Shown: piece by piece, positions 50,562 to 61,102 of the stretch
Numbering within the stretch: the first letter of the stretch is position 1
Layout: the number at the start of each line of letters is the position of its first letter
Source of the DNA: Candidatus Schneideria nysicola
Lineage (GTDB): Bacteria > Pseudomonadota > Gammaproteobacteria > Enterobacterales > Enterobacteriaceae
Assembly (NCBI RefSeq): GCF_019923565.1
Contig: NZ_CP074435.1
Coordinates: 481,295 to 545,294 of the forward strand
DNA: 64,000 bases
Direction of reading: 5' to 3'
Translations under genes and position numbers: made by a program
The notes under the pieces: model-generated
What the model was told of the DNA's origin: nothing
Database searches by the model: none
What the model saw: the letters and a program-made list of their open reading frames with translations, nothing else

Positions 50562-52991
50562 CTACCATATTTTACCAATGTTGAATTGAAATCGTTCAAA
50601 TCGATCTCCTATATAAGTTTTAATAGGTCGAGCATAAGATAAGACTATTGGACCTATTGGGGAATTCCAATGCAAACTAATGCCACTAGAAATACGAATA
50701 TCTCCTATTCTCCCGTAGTTAGGTATATTGGATGCACGTAGTATAACATCGTTATTGTCCCAATAAGTATCCCATACCGTACCAGAATCAATAAAAATTG
50801 CGGCACGAAGAGAGTCTAGATATCTTTCTTGCAGGAAAAAGGATAAAGGACAAATTACTTCCATTGTAAAGAGGACTGTGGCATTTCCTCCAATAGCAAC
50901 CGCAGAATGTTCTATTGGATAAGTACTATAGTTTTTCACTTCTGAAGTAGGATAACGATAATATATTGCTTTAGGACCCACACTATTAGCATGGAATCCA
51001 CGTAAAGTATTAATCCCTCCTGCATAAAAATGATCATAAAATGGAACTGTCTTTTTTCTTATTCCATGAGCATATCCCAATTGTGTACGAGTAACAAAAA
51101 TCCAACTTCCTTTTTTATTGATAGGAGAATAATGGATGAAATCACAGTTCATTTTATAATATTCATTATCTGAACCAGGTAATCCTATCTTGTTAGATAA
51201 TGTTGCACTATATCCTATAGTAGGAAAATATACTTTATTCAGAGTATTCACATTGCAATCTACACTCAGTAAAAAATCGTTGTTACTAAAATTGGTATGA
51301 CTTTTTTTTTCATTATGTTTTTTTAGATAACGCGATATAATTAGATGAGGCTTTATATTATATAAATGATCATGTACATAATCTAATCCAATTTGAAATA
51401 AATATTTCTTTTGTAAAGGAAATCCCCAAAACGTTCCTAATCCAAAGCTTTTTAAATTAAAATTGGAGAAATCTGTTGTATTATCTCCATTAAAATCATC
51501 GTAGAATATCTTTCCACCTGCATTAATTCCATCTAAAGTAAAATAAGGATCAGTAAAAGATACTTTGATATTGGTTTGATAATCATTTTTTACTCCACTA
51601 AATCCTACTATATTCCCCGTACCTAACCAATTATCTTGATTCATATAAAACTGGAAACTTAAAAGACTATCTGTTCCAGAACCTATACCAAAATTAATAT
51701 TACCCGTATTACGTTCTTTTACTTTAAAGAAGACATCTACATAATTATTACAATGTAACAATTTTTGTATTATTAATGTTACAGTTTCAAAATAACCGAG
51801 TTTTTCTAATCGGTTTTTACTTTCATTCAGTAGACTATGAATTATCCAACTTCCTTCCATTTGGCGTATTTCTCGACGTAAAACGGAATCTTTTGTGAGA
51901 TGATTACCCTCAAAATGAATATAACGTACATAGTAACGATTCCCGATGTCTATATAAAAACATAATTCAATGGTTTGATTCACATCGTCTATTTCCATTT
52001 GATTAAGGATATGGGCATCTAGATAACCATCATTTATCAATAAATTTTGTATTTCTGTACTTATTTTCTTGATTTCGGCACTATGGTATATAGTGCCTAA
52101 ACACAATCGAGATTGTACTAATTGCTCTATTTTGGAAGAATTTTCAAAAATGGTGTTACTCTTTACTGTTACTTTTGAAAGTGTATATTGTAATCCTTCG
52201 GTAATATTTAATGTAATGTATATATTTTTTTTATCTGGCGTCATACTAATCTGAGTAGAATCAATATCAAAACGAACATAACCACGATCTAAATAAAAAT
52301 TACGTAGAGCATCTATATCCATATCTAGTTTTTTTAGACAGAATCTTCTATTCTCTTTCCACCAAGGAGTGTTTTTACTAATTTGCAAGTGTGAAAGAAG
52401 ATTATATGAAGAAAATTTTTCATTACCGATAATATTAAGTTGCTTCACGATAGCTGAGATGCCTTCGTTGAAAACAAACTTTATTGCTACTCGATTATAA
52501 GCGAGCGGCTCAATTATTGTTTCTATTTTAGCACTATATTTTCCTATACTATGATAGAATTGTTCTAAATCTTTTTGTAGATGAAAAAGAGTAGAGGGAT
52601 TCAAAATCTCTCCTACTTGAATACCAATATTATCTAAATTCTTTTGTAAGATTTCATTTTTTATGATTTTATTACCCACATAACAAATTGAACCAATTAA
52701 GGGAAATTCTTGTACTTGAATTAATAAAATATCATTATCATGTATAACTTTAATATCTTCAAAATTACCAGTAGCAAATAAGGTACAAATAATATTACGA
52801 ATATCTTTCTTACTTATTGTGCTTCCAATACGTATAACAGGTAAATACATTTTAATTGTTGTAATAGATAGACGTTGTAAGCCTTCAATAAAAATATTGT
52901 TGACGAACAATCTATTTTCTGCCAGACAACAACACGTTATCAGACTGGTAATACTAAGCAGTATACTGAGAAGGAATTTATTATTAATCAA
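50562..52991 (-). CDS. bamA: Outer membrane protein assembly factor BamA
   Basis: BamA inserts beta-barrel proteins into the outer membrane. The 809-residue product (E. coli 810) has a signal peptide ending near CCCLA, five POTRA domains (about residues 25-420; IFIEGLQRLSITTIKMYLPV, YFETVTLIIQKL), and a 16-strand barrel ending FERFQFNIGKIW. The barrel motif equivalent to the conserved VRGF is LRGFHANSVGP. The start is TTG at 52991, since no ATG occurs in the signal-peptide region, and no clear ribosome-binding site is seen. Neighbours rseP and skp are as in E. coli. Confidence 0.97.
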   Translation of the reverse strand: MINNKFLLSILLSITSLITCCCLAENRLFVNNIFIEGLQRLSITTIKMYLPVIRIGSTISKKDIRNIICTLFATGNFEDIKVIHDNDILLIQVQEFPLIGSICYVGNKIIKNEILQKNLDNIGIQVGEILNPSTLFHLQKDLEQFYHSIGKYSAKIETIIEPLAYNRVAIKFVFNEGISAIVKQLNIIGNEKFSSYNLLSHLQISKNTPWWKENRRFCLKKLDMDIDALRNFYLDRGYVRFDIDSTQISMTPDKKNIYITLNITEGLQYTLSKVTVKSNTIFENSSKIEQLVQSRLCLGTIYHSAEIKKISTEIQNLLINDGYLDAHILNQMEIDDVNQTIELCFYIDIGNRYYVRYIHFEGNHLTKDSVLRREIRQMEGSWIIHSLLNESKNRLEKLGYFETVTLIIQKLLHCNNYVDVFFKVKERNTGNINFGIGSGTDSLLSFQFYMNQDNWLGTGNIVGFSGVKNDYQTNIKVSFTDPYFTLDGINAGGKIFYDDFNGDNTTDFSNFNLKSFGLGTFWGFPLQKKYLFQIGLDYVHDHLYNIKPHLIISRYLKKHNEKKSHTNFSNNDFLLSVDCNVNTLNKVYFPTIGYSATLSNKIGLPGSDNEYYKMNCDFIHYSPINKKGSWIFVTRTQLGYAHGIRKKTVPFYDHFYAGGINTLRGFHANSVGPKAIYYRYPTSEVKNYSTYPIEHSAVAIGGNATVLFTMEVICPLSFFLQERYLDSLRAAIFIDSGTVWDTYWDNNDVILRASNIPNYGRIGDIRISSGISLHWNSPIGPIVLSYARPIKTYIGDRFERFQFNIGKIW

Positions 52992-53030
52992 TGCAAGATC
53001 TCGGATAAGACCGTCTGCTAATAAAAATAC

Positions 53031-54398
53031 TTATCTTAATTTAGAAATATCATTAAAAATAGCTAAGGCCATTAATACCATCAGAATAATTGAGCTAATC
53101 TGATAAATCCGTTCTTGTACCGATTCCTCAATCGGTTTACTTCGAATCTTTTCTATCATTAAAAACAATAGACGTCCTCCATCTAGAATAGGTATAGGTA
53201 ATAAATTCATTATACCTAAGTTAATACTGATTAACGATAAAAACATTAAGTAATGAATTAGTCCATTCTCTGCGGAGAGATATGCACCGTGTGCAATAGA
53301 TATTGGTCCACTAAGACTACTTAATTTAGCATTTCCACCTATTACTTCTGTAAGTACCTCCATAGTGAGAATAATAATATTCCATGATGCTTCTCCAGCT
53401 TTATATAGTGCAGATAAAGGATCATATCTGTTTACTATTTGATTGGCATTAGAAATTGGTATAACAGTAGGAGTTAATCCAGCGAATCCCTCTACATAGT
53501 TATGTTGATTCAATTGACTATCCGGAATTAAAATTAATTCTAGGATAGTCTTATTCCTTTCAATTTTAAGACGTAATTTTTTGCCAGGACTATTTTTGAT
53601 GCTCATAACGAATGAAGACCAATGATCAATATTTTTTTCTTCTACCTTCATTATTTTATCGTTAGGTTGTAAACCGGCTTTTTCAGCAGCGGAGCCCGCT
53701 TGAACGGTCTTTATAATAGGTTCAATATGTGAAATGATGGGATTAATTCCTAAAGTAATAAGAGGATCTTTTTTACTACATTCTATATGATCTTTTAGAG
53801 AGAGTTCTAGAAACTTTCTTTGAATAGTCAATGGATTAGAATTGTTTGAAACGTCTAAATATATTTGTTCATTATTTTTTAATACTTTCATTAGTTGATG
53901 ACGCACTGCACTCCAACTAGGAGTATTAATTCCATTAACAGATTTTATTTCCATCCCTGGTAGAATATTAGCTCTTGCAATAATAGATTCAGGTAAAATA
54001 TCAGTCAGTATGGGGCGAAAATCGGGAAGGCCTATCATAAATACTAACCAATATATTGCAAAAGCAAACATGATATTACATATCGATCCAGCGGAAGTAA
54101 TTGCACAACGTTGCCATATAGGTTTGTTATTAAAAGATTCAAAAGAATTTTCATGTGATATGGACTCTCCTCCAGCACCAAACATTTTGACATAACCACC
54201 CAGTGGAATAGCGGAGAAAATATATTCGGTATCAAATTTATCGCGTTTCCTTAATAAAGGATATCCAAATCCTATAGAAAAACGTTCAACTTTCACTCCA
54301 TAATAACGAGCAACTAAAAAATGTCCTAATTCATGGACCAAAATTAACATGCTTAATGTAAGAGTAAAAGTAAAAAAAATCCATATGATATGTAACAT
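53031..54398 (-). CDS. rseP: Site-2 intramembrane zinc metalloprotease RseP
   Basis: RseP cuts membrane-spanning segments, in E. coli releasing sigma-E from RseA and clearing signal-peptide remnants. The 455-residue product has the zinc motif HELGH in ILVHELGHFLVARYYGVKVE, two central PDZ domains (about residues 115-290; VQAGSAAEKAGLQPNDKIMK) and the third metal ligand in NLLPIPILDGGRLLFL. Four membrane segments are visible. With no RseA or sigma-E in view, the housekeeping role may be the retained one. It sits between cdsA and bamA, as in E. coli. Confidence 0.97.
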   Translation of the reverse strand: MLHIIWIFFTFTLTLSMLILVHELGHFLVARYYGVKVERFSIGFGYPLLRKRDKFDTEYIFSAIPLGGYVKMFGAGGESISHENSFESFNNKPIWQRCAITSAGSICNIMFAFAIYWLVFMIGLPDFRPILTDILPESIIARANILPGMEIKSVNGINTPSWSAVRHQLMKVLKNNEQIYLDVSNNSNPLTIQRKFLELSLKDHIECSKKDPLITLGINPIISHIEPIIKTVQAGSAAEKAGLQPNDKIMKVEEKNIDHWSSFVMSIKNSPGKKLRLKIERNKTILELILIPDSQLNQHNYVEGFAGLTPTVIPISNANQIVNRYDPLSALYKAGEASWNIIILTMEVLTEVIGGNAKLSSLSGPISIAHGAYLSAENGLIHYLMFLSLISINLGIMNLLPIPILDGGRLLFLMIEKIRSKPIEESVQERIYQISSIILMVLMALAIFNDISKLR

Positions 54399-54416
54399 TG
54401 TCGTTTTTATCCAAAA

Positions 54417-55238
54417 TTAGATAGCATTAAAAAATAACATTAATAAACAAAAAATTGGAATGGCAGCAGTTAAACTATCTATACGATCTAATAATCCACC
54501 ATGTCCTGGAATTAAATGACTGCTATCTTTGACCCCCGATATCCGTTTAAACATACTTTCTGTTAGATCACCCAATACAGAGGCAAAGGAGGAAATTACT
54601 GAAGCAATCAATAATGCTATTGGAGAAATATTATATAAATCAGGCACATTTTTATAGAATATTATACTGACAAAAGAGGTAGTTAATAATCCACCTAAGA
54701 AACCCTCCCAAGTTTTATCTGGAGAAATTTTGGGAATCATTTTACTGCGTCCCCCTATATATCCAAATATATAGGAGCCCGAATCCATACTCCATACTAG
54801 TGATAAAATATAGAAGAGTAACCATGAACCAATAGAAGAATGATGTAATAGTAGTATTCCTAAGAAAAATGGTACAATAATTAATATACCAAATATTAAT
54901 AGAATGATTTTATATCTATACCATAAGAGAATAGAACGAGGATAATAAAGAATAAGAGTAAACGCTATAATCCACCAAAATAACGCAATCTCTAAGAGAG
55001 ATTGGGTATAAAAATTAAATAGAAGGGATTGTTGTACTATACATAATAAAATACTGATTAATAATAACCATATAAATTGACCATATAAAGATAGACCAGT
55101 AAGTCTCCCCCATTCCCATGCTCCTAATAAACAGAGTAATAAAGTAATCAGTGAGAATATAAAGGAAGATAATAAAAATATGGTAGCCATTACCATAGGA
55201 ATCATGATAATAGTAGTCATTAATCTTTGTTTTAACAA
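54417..55238 (-). CDS. cdsA: Phosphatidate cytidylyltransferase
   Basis: CdsA makes CDP-diacylglycerol, precursor of all membrane phospholipids. The 273-residue polytopic product (about eight membrane segments; E. coli 285) ends with the family signature MFKRISGVKDSSHLIPGHGG followed by LLDRID. The start is TTG at 55238, five bases after GAGGAG, giving MLKQRLMTTIIMIP, which aligns with the E. coli N-terminus. It overlaps the end of uppS by seven bases. Confidence 0.97.
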   Translation of the reverse strand: MLKQRLMTTIIMIPMVMATIFLLSSFIFSLITLLLCLLGAWEWGRLTGLSLYGQFIWLLLISILLCIVQQSLLFNFYTQSLLEIALFWWIIAFTLILYYPRSILLWYRYKIILLIFGILIIVPFFLGILLLHHSSIGSWLLFYILSLVWSMDSGSYIFGYIGGRSKMIPKISPDKTWEGFLGGLLTTSFVSIIFYKNVPDLYNISPIALLIASVISSFASVLGDLTESMFKRISGVKDSSHLIPGHGGLLDRIDSLTAAIPIFCLLMLFFNAI

Positions 55239-55984
55239 AAGTTCTCCTCATAATTAGATGGATTAACCGTTCGACCAAAATTCCTTTTACGTCTAGCAAA
55301 CGCATATAATGCATCTCTAAAAATAATATCATTAAAGTCTGGCCATAGTACATCAGTAAAAAATAACTCTGAATAGGCAATTTGCCATAGTAAAAAGTTA
55401 CTAATACGATGTTCTCCCCCGGTTCGAATTACTAAATCTACAGGAGCTAATTCATTCATACAAATAAATTGGCGTAATGTATTTTCATCAATTTGATCGG
55501 GATGAAGTATTCCTTGTTTAACTTGTATAGCAATGGATCTGACTGCTTGGATTATATCCCAACGACCTCCATAATTTGCCGCAATATTTAGTGTTAATCC
55601 ATCATTATTTCGAGTAACGTCTTCCGAATAACGAATACATTCTTGTAATCGATTATCAAATCGATGAATATCCCCTATGACTCTAAATCGAATATTATGA
55701 TTCTGTAAAAATTCTACCTCATTTTCCAATACACGTATAAATAAGGTCATCAGTGCTGAAACTTCTTGAATAGGACGATTCCAATTTTCACTACTAAATG
55801 CATAGAGTGTTAATGCATCTAATCTATGATTAATCGCAAAATTTACTGCACGGTGTACTGATTTCACTCCAGCTTGATGACCTAAAATACGTAATTTCCC
55901 TTTATTTTTTGCCCAACGACCATTTCCATCCATAATAATGGCTACATGACGAGGTAATTTGGATAAGATCCTACTTTTTTTCAT
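55232..55984 (-). CDS. uppS: Undecaprenyl diphosphate synthase
   Basis: UppS builds the C55 isoprenoid carrier used for peptidoglycan. The 250-residue product (E. coli 253) starts with LPRHVAIIMDGNGRWAKNKG, containing the catalytic aspartate, and has TLYAFSSENWNRP, LNIAANYGGRWDII and DLVIRTGGEHRISNFLLWQI. It follows dxr by 76 bases and overlaps cdsA by seven bases. Confidence 0.98.
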   Translation of the reverse strand: MKKSRILSKLPRHVAIIMDGNGRWAKNKGKLRILGHQAGVKSVHRAVNFAINHRLDALTLYAFSSENWNRPIQEVSALMTLFIRVLENEVEFLQNHNIRFRVIGDIHRFDNRLQECIRYSEDVTRNNDGLTLNIAANYGGRWDIIQAVRSIAIQVKQGILHPDQIDENTLRQFICMNELAPVDLVIRTGGEHRISNFLLWQIAYSELFFTDVLWPDFNDIIFRDALYAFARRKRNFGRTVNPSNYEENFC

Positions 55985-56060
55985 CTTTTTACTTGATGAT
56001 AAAGAATATTACTTACTACTTCTCTTCTATCTAATTTTAAAAATATTTCTGATTATTTAA

Positions 56061-57263
56061 TCATCTTTCATACATGAACTTTTTAATACATAAAAACGCT
56101 TTTTTTCTCGCCTGATTATCAATGAACATCACTTCTTCTATATTTTTAGGTTCTTTATAGTATAAATTATCTAGTACCTCTTGAATAATTACTGCAATAT
56201 CAGTAAAACGAATTTTTTGACTTAAAAAAGCCGATACCGCTATTTCATTGACAGCATTGAGAATAATTGTAGTGGCTTGATGTAAACTAGCTTCTATAGC
56301 AAGATATAAACAAGGATAACGTTTTTTATCTGGTTTACCAAAACTTAGCGTATCCAAACTATAGAAGTTTAATTGAGGAATGTTTATAGAGATACGATCC
56401 GGATAAGCCATAACATGAGCGATATGTGTTCGCATATCAGGTAATCCCATTTGAGCCATGATACTACCGTCAATATAATGTATCATTGAATGTATAATCG
56501 ATTGGGGATGTAATACTACCTTTATTTGTTTAGAGGAAGCATTAAAGAGATGTTTTGCTTCAATATATTCTAATCCTTTATTCATCATACTGGCTGAATC
56601 TACTGATATTTTTTTACCCATAATCCAATTAGGATGGGAAAAAGCTTGTTCAGGAGTCATACTTTCTAGTTTAGAAAGGGGTACGAATCGGAATGGTCCA
56701 CCAGAACCAGTTAATATAATTTTTGATATTCCATGATCCTTTAAAGAAGCATAGCCTAAATTTTCTTGAACAGGTTTAGGTAAACATTGAAAAATGGCAT
56801 TATGTTCACTATCAACAGGCAATAAATGCGCATTATGCATACGTACAGCATCCATCAATAAACGTCCACAAATCACAAGAGATTCTTTATTAGCTAATAA
56901 CACTCTTTTTCCTGCTTTTATAGCGGATAAAGTCGGTGCTAAACCTACTGTCCCTGCTATTGCTGACATAACTATATCTATCTCCTCAAGAGAGGCAAGC
57001 TTGCATGCGGATTCAATCCCGAATAAAACATTTATTGCTAATCCCATTTGATTCAAATTAAATTTTAAATGTTGCGCTGCTCTACGGCTTGCCATGGAAG
57101 CCCATTTAGGTTTAAATTCCCAACATTGCTTAGTCATTAACTCTGTATTATATCCAGCTACAAGGGCATGTACTGCAAATTTTTCAGAATTTTGTTGTAT
57201 TACCGTTAAGGTATGGATTCCAATAGAGCCTGTACTACCAAGAATAGTTAATTTTTTTTTCAT
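56061..57263 (-). CDS. dxr: 1-deoxy-D-xylulose 5-phosphate reductoisomerase
   Basis: Dxr converts DXP to MEP, the first committed step of isoprenoid synthesis, upstream of UppS. The 400-residue product (E. coli 398) has the NADPH motif [38 protein letters not shown], the metal-site region [12 protein letters not shown], and [23 protein letters not shown] at 57263. It is the first gene of the run in this window; frr, which precedes it in E. coli, is not found upstream here. Confidence 0.98.
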   Translation of the reverse strand: MKKKLTILGSTGSIGIHTLTVIQQNSEKFAVHALVAGYNTELMTKQCWEFKPKWASMASRRAAQHLKFNLNQMGLAINVLFGIESACKLASLEEIDIVMSAIAGTVGLAPTLSAIKAGKRVLLANKESLVICGRLLMDAVRMHNAHLLPVDSEHNAIFQCLPKPVQENLGYASLKDHGISKIILTGSGGPFRFVPLSKLESMTPEQAFSHPNWIMGKKISVDSASMMNKGLEYIEAKHLFNASSKQIKVVLHPQSIIHSMIHYIDGSIMAQMGLPDMRTHIAHVMAYPDRISINIPQLNFYSLDTLSFGKPDKKRYPCLYLAIEASLHQATTIILNAVNEIAVSAFLSQKIRFTDIAVIIQEVLDNLYYKEPKNIEEVMFIDNQARKKAFLCIKKFMYER

Positions 57264-57542
57264 AAAAGAATGTCAAATGGATCGAATTTCAAATACGTAA
57301 TAGAATCATTTTGGTATATGATTGTAATTTAATATATATTCAATATTTTTAATATTGAATATATAATAAAAAATATTATATGCATGATATGGAAATAATC
57401 GTAATATACTATTATTGTTCTCAATATTAAAGGACTCACTCAATATATCATTATATATAGGTATTACAAATTAATTCATTCATTTACTTTCTATTTATTG
57501 ATATAGAAAAAATTATAACAAAGCGAGAAGAATTCAATTAGA
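57264..57542. other. Non-coding spacer between dxr and prmB
   Basis: This 279-base divergent spacer is extremely A+T-rich and contains the 14-bp inverted repeat at 57334-57364. Promoters for dxr and prmB must lie here, but candidate hexamers are too numerous to choose among. Confidence 0.6.
57334..57364. repeat. 14-bp inverted repeat with TTT loop, dxr-prmB spacer
   Basis: ATATATTCAATATT (57334-57347) and AATATTGAATATAT (57351-57364) are exact reverse complements around TTT. All pairs but one are A-T. It lies 70 bases upstream of dxr and about 180 upstream of prmB. It may be a protein-binding or transcript structure; low-complexity chance is possible. Confidence 0.5.
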
Positions 57543-58463
57543 ATGGAAATTAATAAAGAAGATATTCTAAAAGAAATTATCTCTATACGAGATATATTAC
57601 GTTGGACAATTAGTCAATTTAATCAATCTGATATTTATTACGGTCATGGTACCGATAATCCTGTAGATGAAGCACTACAATTAGTATTATCTAGTTTGTT
57701 TTTACCATTAAATCTACCAAGTGAAATGTATAGTTCACGTTTGACATTAAGTGAACGTTCTAAAATTTTTGATTTAGTTAGAATTCGAATTCAACAATAT
57801 ATTCCGGTTTCCTATTTAATTAACAAATCTTGGTTTTGTGGATTAGAATTTTATATTGATGAACGAGTATGTATTCCTCGTTCTCCTATTGGAGAACTTA
57901 TTAGGAATAATTTCATGAATTTACTATCATGTTCACCAAGATATATATTAGATATGTGTACAGGTAGTGGTTGTCTTGCTATTGCTAGTGCTTATATCTA
58001 TCCAAAAGCTCAGATAGATGCTGTTGATATTTCTGCTGAAGTATTGGAAGTTACTAAATATAATATTTATCAACATAATCTGGAAAATAGAGTCATTCCT
58101 ATTCAATCTGATTTATTTACTAATGTACCGAAAAAGCAAAGATATGATCTGATTCTAACTAATCCACCTTATGTCAATCAAAAATCATTACAAGAATTAC
58201 CGAGAGAATTTTATGCCGAACCTCAAATAAGTTTGTATGGAGGAGATGAAGATGGATTAAATTTAGTAGACCAAATCTTGTATAATGCGGTAGATTACTT
58301 AACAGAAGATGGAATTATGATTTGTGAAGTAGGTGAGAGTAGATTGTATATGAACCAACGTTATCCCCAAAAGTCATTTTGTTGGATAAATTTAAAGGAT
58401 GGAGGTGATGGTGTTTTTATGATAACACGTCAACAATTACTGAAATATTTTAAAATTTTATAA
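57543..58463 (+). CDS. prmB: 50S ribosomal protein L3 glutamine methyltransferase
   Basis: PrmB methylates a glutamine of ribosomal protein L3 with S-adenosylmethionine. The 306-residue product (E. coli 310) has the class I methyltransferase motif ILDMCTGSGCLAIASAYIYP, followed by DAVDISAEVLEV and the glutamine-methyltransferase signature LTNPPYVN. The related PrmC has the same NPPY, but the N-terminal part (DILRWTISQFNQSDIYYGHG) is that of PrmB. It is followed by aroC 87 bases later, as in E. coli. Confidence 0.95.
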   Translation: MEINKEDILKEIISIRDILRWTISQFNQSDIYYGHGTDNPVDEALQLVLSSLFLPLNLPSEMYSSRLTLSERSKIFDLVRIRIQQYIPVSYLINKSWFCGLEFYIDERVCIPRSPIGELIRNNFMNLLSCSPRYILDMCTGSGCLAIASAYIYPKAQIDAVDISAEVLEVTKYNIYQHNLENRVIPIQSDLFTNVPKKQRYDLILTNPPYVNQKSLQELPREFYAEPQISLYGGDEDGLNLVDQILYNAVDYLTEDGIMICEVGESRLYMNQRYPQKSFCWINLKDGGDGVFMITRQQLLKYFKIL

Positions 58464-58550
58464 CTATTAGCAATATTCCCTGTTTACTCATTGTTTACTC
58501 ATTTTCTCTAAATTTCTTCTAAAAATTTTTTCTTGATAAGGAATAGTATT

Positions 58551-59615
58551 ATGGCTGGTAATAGTATTGGACAAGTTTTTCGTGTTACGACTTTCGGTGA
58601 ATCTCATGGTCCCGCATTAGGGGGGGTGGTTGATGGAGTACCTCCTGGAATGAATTTAAACGAACAAGATTTACAAATTGAGCTTAATAGACGACGTCCA
58701 GGGTTTTCTCTATATACGACTCAAAGACGGGAACCAGATCAAGTACGTATTTTATCTGGGGTATTTGAAGGTGTCAGTACGGGGACGAGTATAGGATTAC
58801 TGATAGAGAATACTGATCAACGTTCACAAGATTATAGTGAGATAAAAAATTTATATCGACCCAATCATGCTGATTATAGTTATGAAAAAAAATATGGGAT
58901 ACGTGATTATCGGGGTGGAGGGCGTGCCTCTGCTAGAGAAACCGCAATGCGCGTAGCTGCAGGTGCTATTGCTAAAAAATATTTATTTTCTCATAGTAAT
59001 ATAAAAATACAGGGATTTTTATCACAAATTGGTCCTATTCGATGTGAATTAAAAGATTGGGATCAAATAGAAAAAAATCCCTTTTTTTGTCCCGATCCCT
59101 CTCAATTAGAATTAATCGATCAACTGATTAGAAAATTGAAAAAATCGGGTGATTCTATTGGGGCTAAAGTGACAGTTCTAGCTGAAAATGTTCCTGCTGG
59201 ATTAGGAGAACCGGTCTTTGATCGTCTAGATGCGGATTTAGCACACGCATTAATGAGTATCAATGCGGTAAAAGGGGTGGAAATCGGAGATGGGTTCACC
59301 GTAGTTAGTAAATACGGAAGTGAAAACAGGGATGAAATTACATCATCCGGTTTTCAGAGTAATCACTCTGGTGGTATTCTAGGTGGTATTAGTAGTGGAC
59401 AAACAATAATCATTCATTTGGCATTAAAACCTACTTCTAGTATTGCTATTCCTGGAAGGACTCTCTCAAAAGAGGGGGAAAATGTCGAAATCGTTACTAG
59501 AGGAAGACATGATCCTTGTGTTGGTATTCGAGCTATACCCATTGCCGAGGCAATGACTGCCATCATATTGATGGATCATCTTTTAAGACAACGTGCGCAA
59601 TGTGGAAAAGAATGA
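58551..59615 (+). CDS. aroC: Chorismate synthase
   Basis: AroC makes chorismate from EPSP, ending the shikimate pathway and feeding aromatic amino acids, folate and ubiquinone. With the ATG at 58551 the product is 354 residues, beginning [20 protein letters not shown], with [40 protein letters not shown] and [23 protein letters not shown] lies upstream; a TTG at 58533 would add six residues without homology. The C-terminus is about seven residues shorter than in E. coli. It converges on nuoN with a 10-base gap. Confidence 0.98.
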   Translation: MAGNSIGQVFRVTTFGESHGPALGGVVDGVPPGMNLNEQDLQIELNRRRPGFSLYTTQRREPDQVRILSGVFEGVSTGTSIGLLIENTDQRSQDYSEIKNLYRPNHADYSYEKKYGIRDYRGGGRASARETAMRVAAGAIAKKYLFSHSNIKIQGFLSQIGPIRCELKDWDQIEKNPFFCPDPSQLELIDQLIRKLKKSGDSIGAKVTVLAENVPAGLGEPVFDRLDADLAHALMSINAVKGVEIGDGFTVVSKYGSENRDEITSSGFQSNHSGGILGGISSGQTIIIHLALKPTSSIAIPGRTLSKEGENVEIVTRGRHDPCVGIRAIPIAEAMTAIILMDHLLRQRAQCGKE

Positions 59616-59625
59616 TAAAATTGTT

Positions 59626-61089
59626 TTAAATAATTCCATGAATAAAATCAATAAGAGATTGAGGATAACATCCAAATATAATAATGAAGAATGCACAAAG
59701 AATTACAGTAAATCCATTTATAGTATATGATGGAAGAGTAATGATGTTGTTCTTTCCTAATTGGGTGTTATCTCTTAAATATAATATTATAATGAGGCGT
59801 AAATAGTATAGTAAACTAATCAAACTACCAACTATTAAACTTCCTACTAACCACCATAATCCAGCATGAATACCTATTATAATAGTATATACTTTACCTA
59901 TAAAACCTAATGTCATTGGAATACCAGATAAAGATAATAACATTACCGTTAATAAGATGGTAACCCTAGGATACTTCCAAAATAATCCTTTATATGTATC
60001 AATTCTATCCTTTTCTTTCATAGGCAATTCTAGGAGTAAAATTAATATACTAAATATACCTACATTGGAAAAAATATAACTAATTACATAAATGCTAATC
60101 GCTTCAAATGCTAATGTATCTAATTTAGGTATCTTCATAGCCGCAATTAGTCCGATTAATAAATAACCAAAATGTGCAATAGAAGAGTAACCTAATAAAC
60201 GTTTAATATTTGTTTGCTTGAACGCCATTATATTCCCTATAATGATGGAAATAAACGTGATGATAGATAACAATAATCGAAGCATTTCTATTTCATATAA
60301 GGATGAATATAGAAAAAAACGGAATAATCCTATAAAAATAGCAATTTTACTAGCAATAGAGAGAAACGTTAAGGCCGGAGTAGAAGTACACTGGTAAACA
60401 TCAGGGGTCCAAAAATGAAAAGGTACCCATGATAACTTAAAACCGACACATACCATCATTAATCCTACTCCAATCAAGAGTAATGGACTATGTAGTACTA
60501 TTACCTCTCTACTAATACCCGAAAAAGACAGATGACCGGTATCTAGATATATTAATGCTATGCCGAATAACATAAAAGAAGAAGAGACTACAGAGAGTAA
60601 TGTATACTTAATACTGGCTTCTAGAGATCGATCTTTTTGAGGATGATATCCAATTAAACCAAATAGAGGTAACGATAGTAGTTCTATCCCAATAAATAAC
60701 GATACTAAGTGATTCGCATTAACTAAAAATACACCACCTAGCGTCGCTATTAGTATTAATAGATAAAATTCCTCCGATTGTCTTATACCAGAATGCTTTA
60801 TCCAGGTATAAGCTTGTATACAGCTAGTAATAGCAACTGTAATAATAAACAAAGTATATAATATGGAAATATTATCAATACGTATTAATGGTGTTATATC
60901 TATGATTTTTTTGACATGATATAAAACAAACCATGCTAATAATAAAGCTATACTCAGACCACTGATACTAGTTATGACTACGCAGGAAGTATAGCGTTTC
61001 CATGCTATATGCAATAGTAAAAGAACAATGGTTAATCCAATAATCAATAACGGTAAAAATGCTATCAAGTTTTGATATGATATTAACAT
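59626..61089 (-). CDS. nuoN: NADH-quinone oxidoreductase subunit N
   Basis: NuoN is one of three antiporter-like proton-pumping subunits in the membrane arm of complex I. The 487-residue product (E. coli 485) has about 14 hydrophobic segments. Family landmarks include the glutamate in LFIGIELLSLPLFGLIGY, SIKYTLLSVVSSSFMLFGIA, WVPFHFWTPDVYQCTSTPAL and IKRLLGYSSIAHFGYLLIGL. It is the last nuo gene, 13 bases after nuoM. Confidence 0.98.
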   Translation of the reverse strand: MLISYQNLIAFLPLLIIGLTIVLLLLHIAWKRYTSCVVITSISGLSIALLLAWFVLYHVKKIIDITPLIRIDNISILYTLFIITVAITSCIQAYTWIKHSGIRQSEEFYLLILIATLGGVFLVNANHLVSLFIGIELLSLPLFGLIGYHPQKDRSLEASIKYTLLSVVSSSFMLFGIALIYLDTGHLSFSGISREVIVLHSPLLLIGVGLMMVCVGFKLSWVPFHFWTPDVYQCTSTPALTFLSIASKIAIFIGLFRFFLYSSLYEIEMLRLLLSIITFISIIIGNIMAFKQTNIKRLLGYSSIAHFGYLLIGLIAAMKIPKLDTLAFEAISIYVISYIFSNVGIFSILILLLELPMKEKDRIDTYKGLFWKYPRVTILLTVMLLSLSGIPMTLGFIGKVYTIIIGIHAGLWWLVGSLIVGSLISLLYYLRLIIILYLRDNTQLGKNNIITLPSYTINGFTVILCAFFIIIFGCYPQSLIDFIHGII

Positions 61090-61102
61090 GTATGTAAAGT
61101 TA

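Noticed and set aside
52920..52960. Possible lipobox (cysteine run CCCLAE) at the end of the BamA signal peptide
   Set aside because: The residues before the cysteine (LIT) do not fit the lipobox, and BamA is a barrel protein, not a lipoprotein.
55015..55380. 121-codon minus-strand frame overlapping cdsA and uppS
   Set aside because: It lies in a third frame of two well-matched genes and has low-complexity Tyr/Ile-rich composition.
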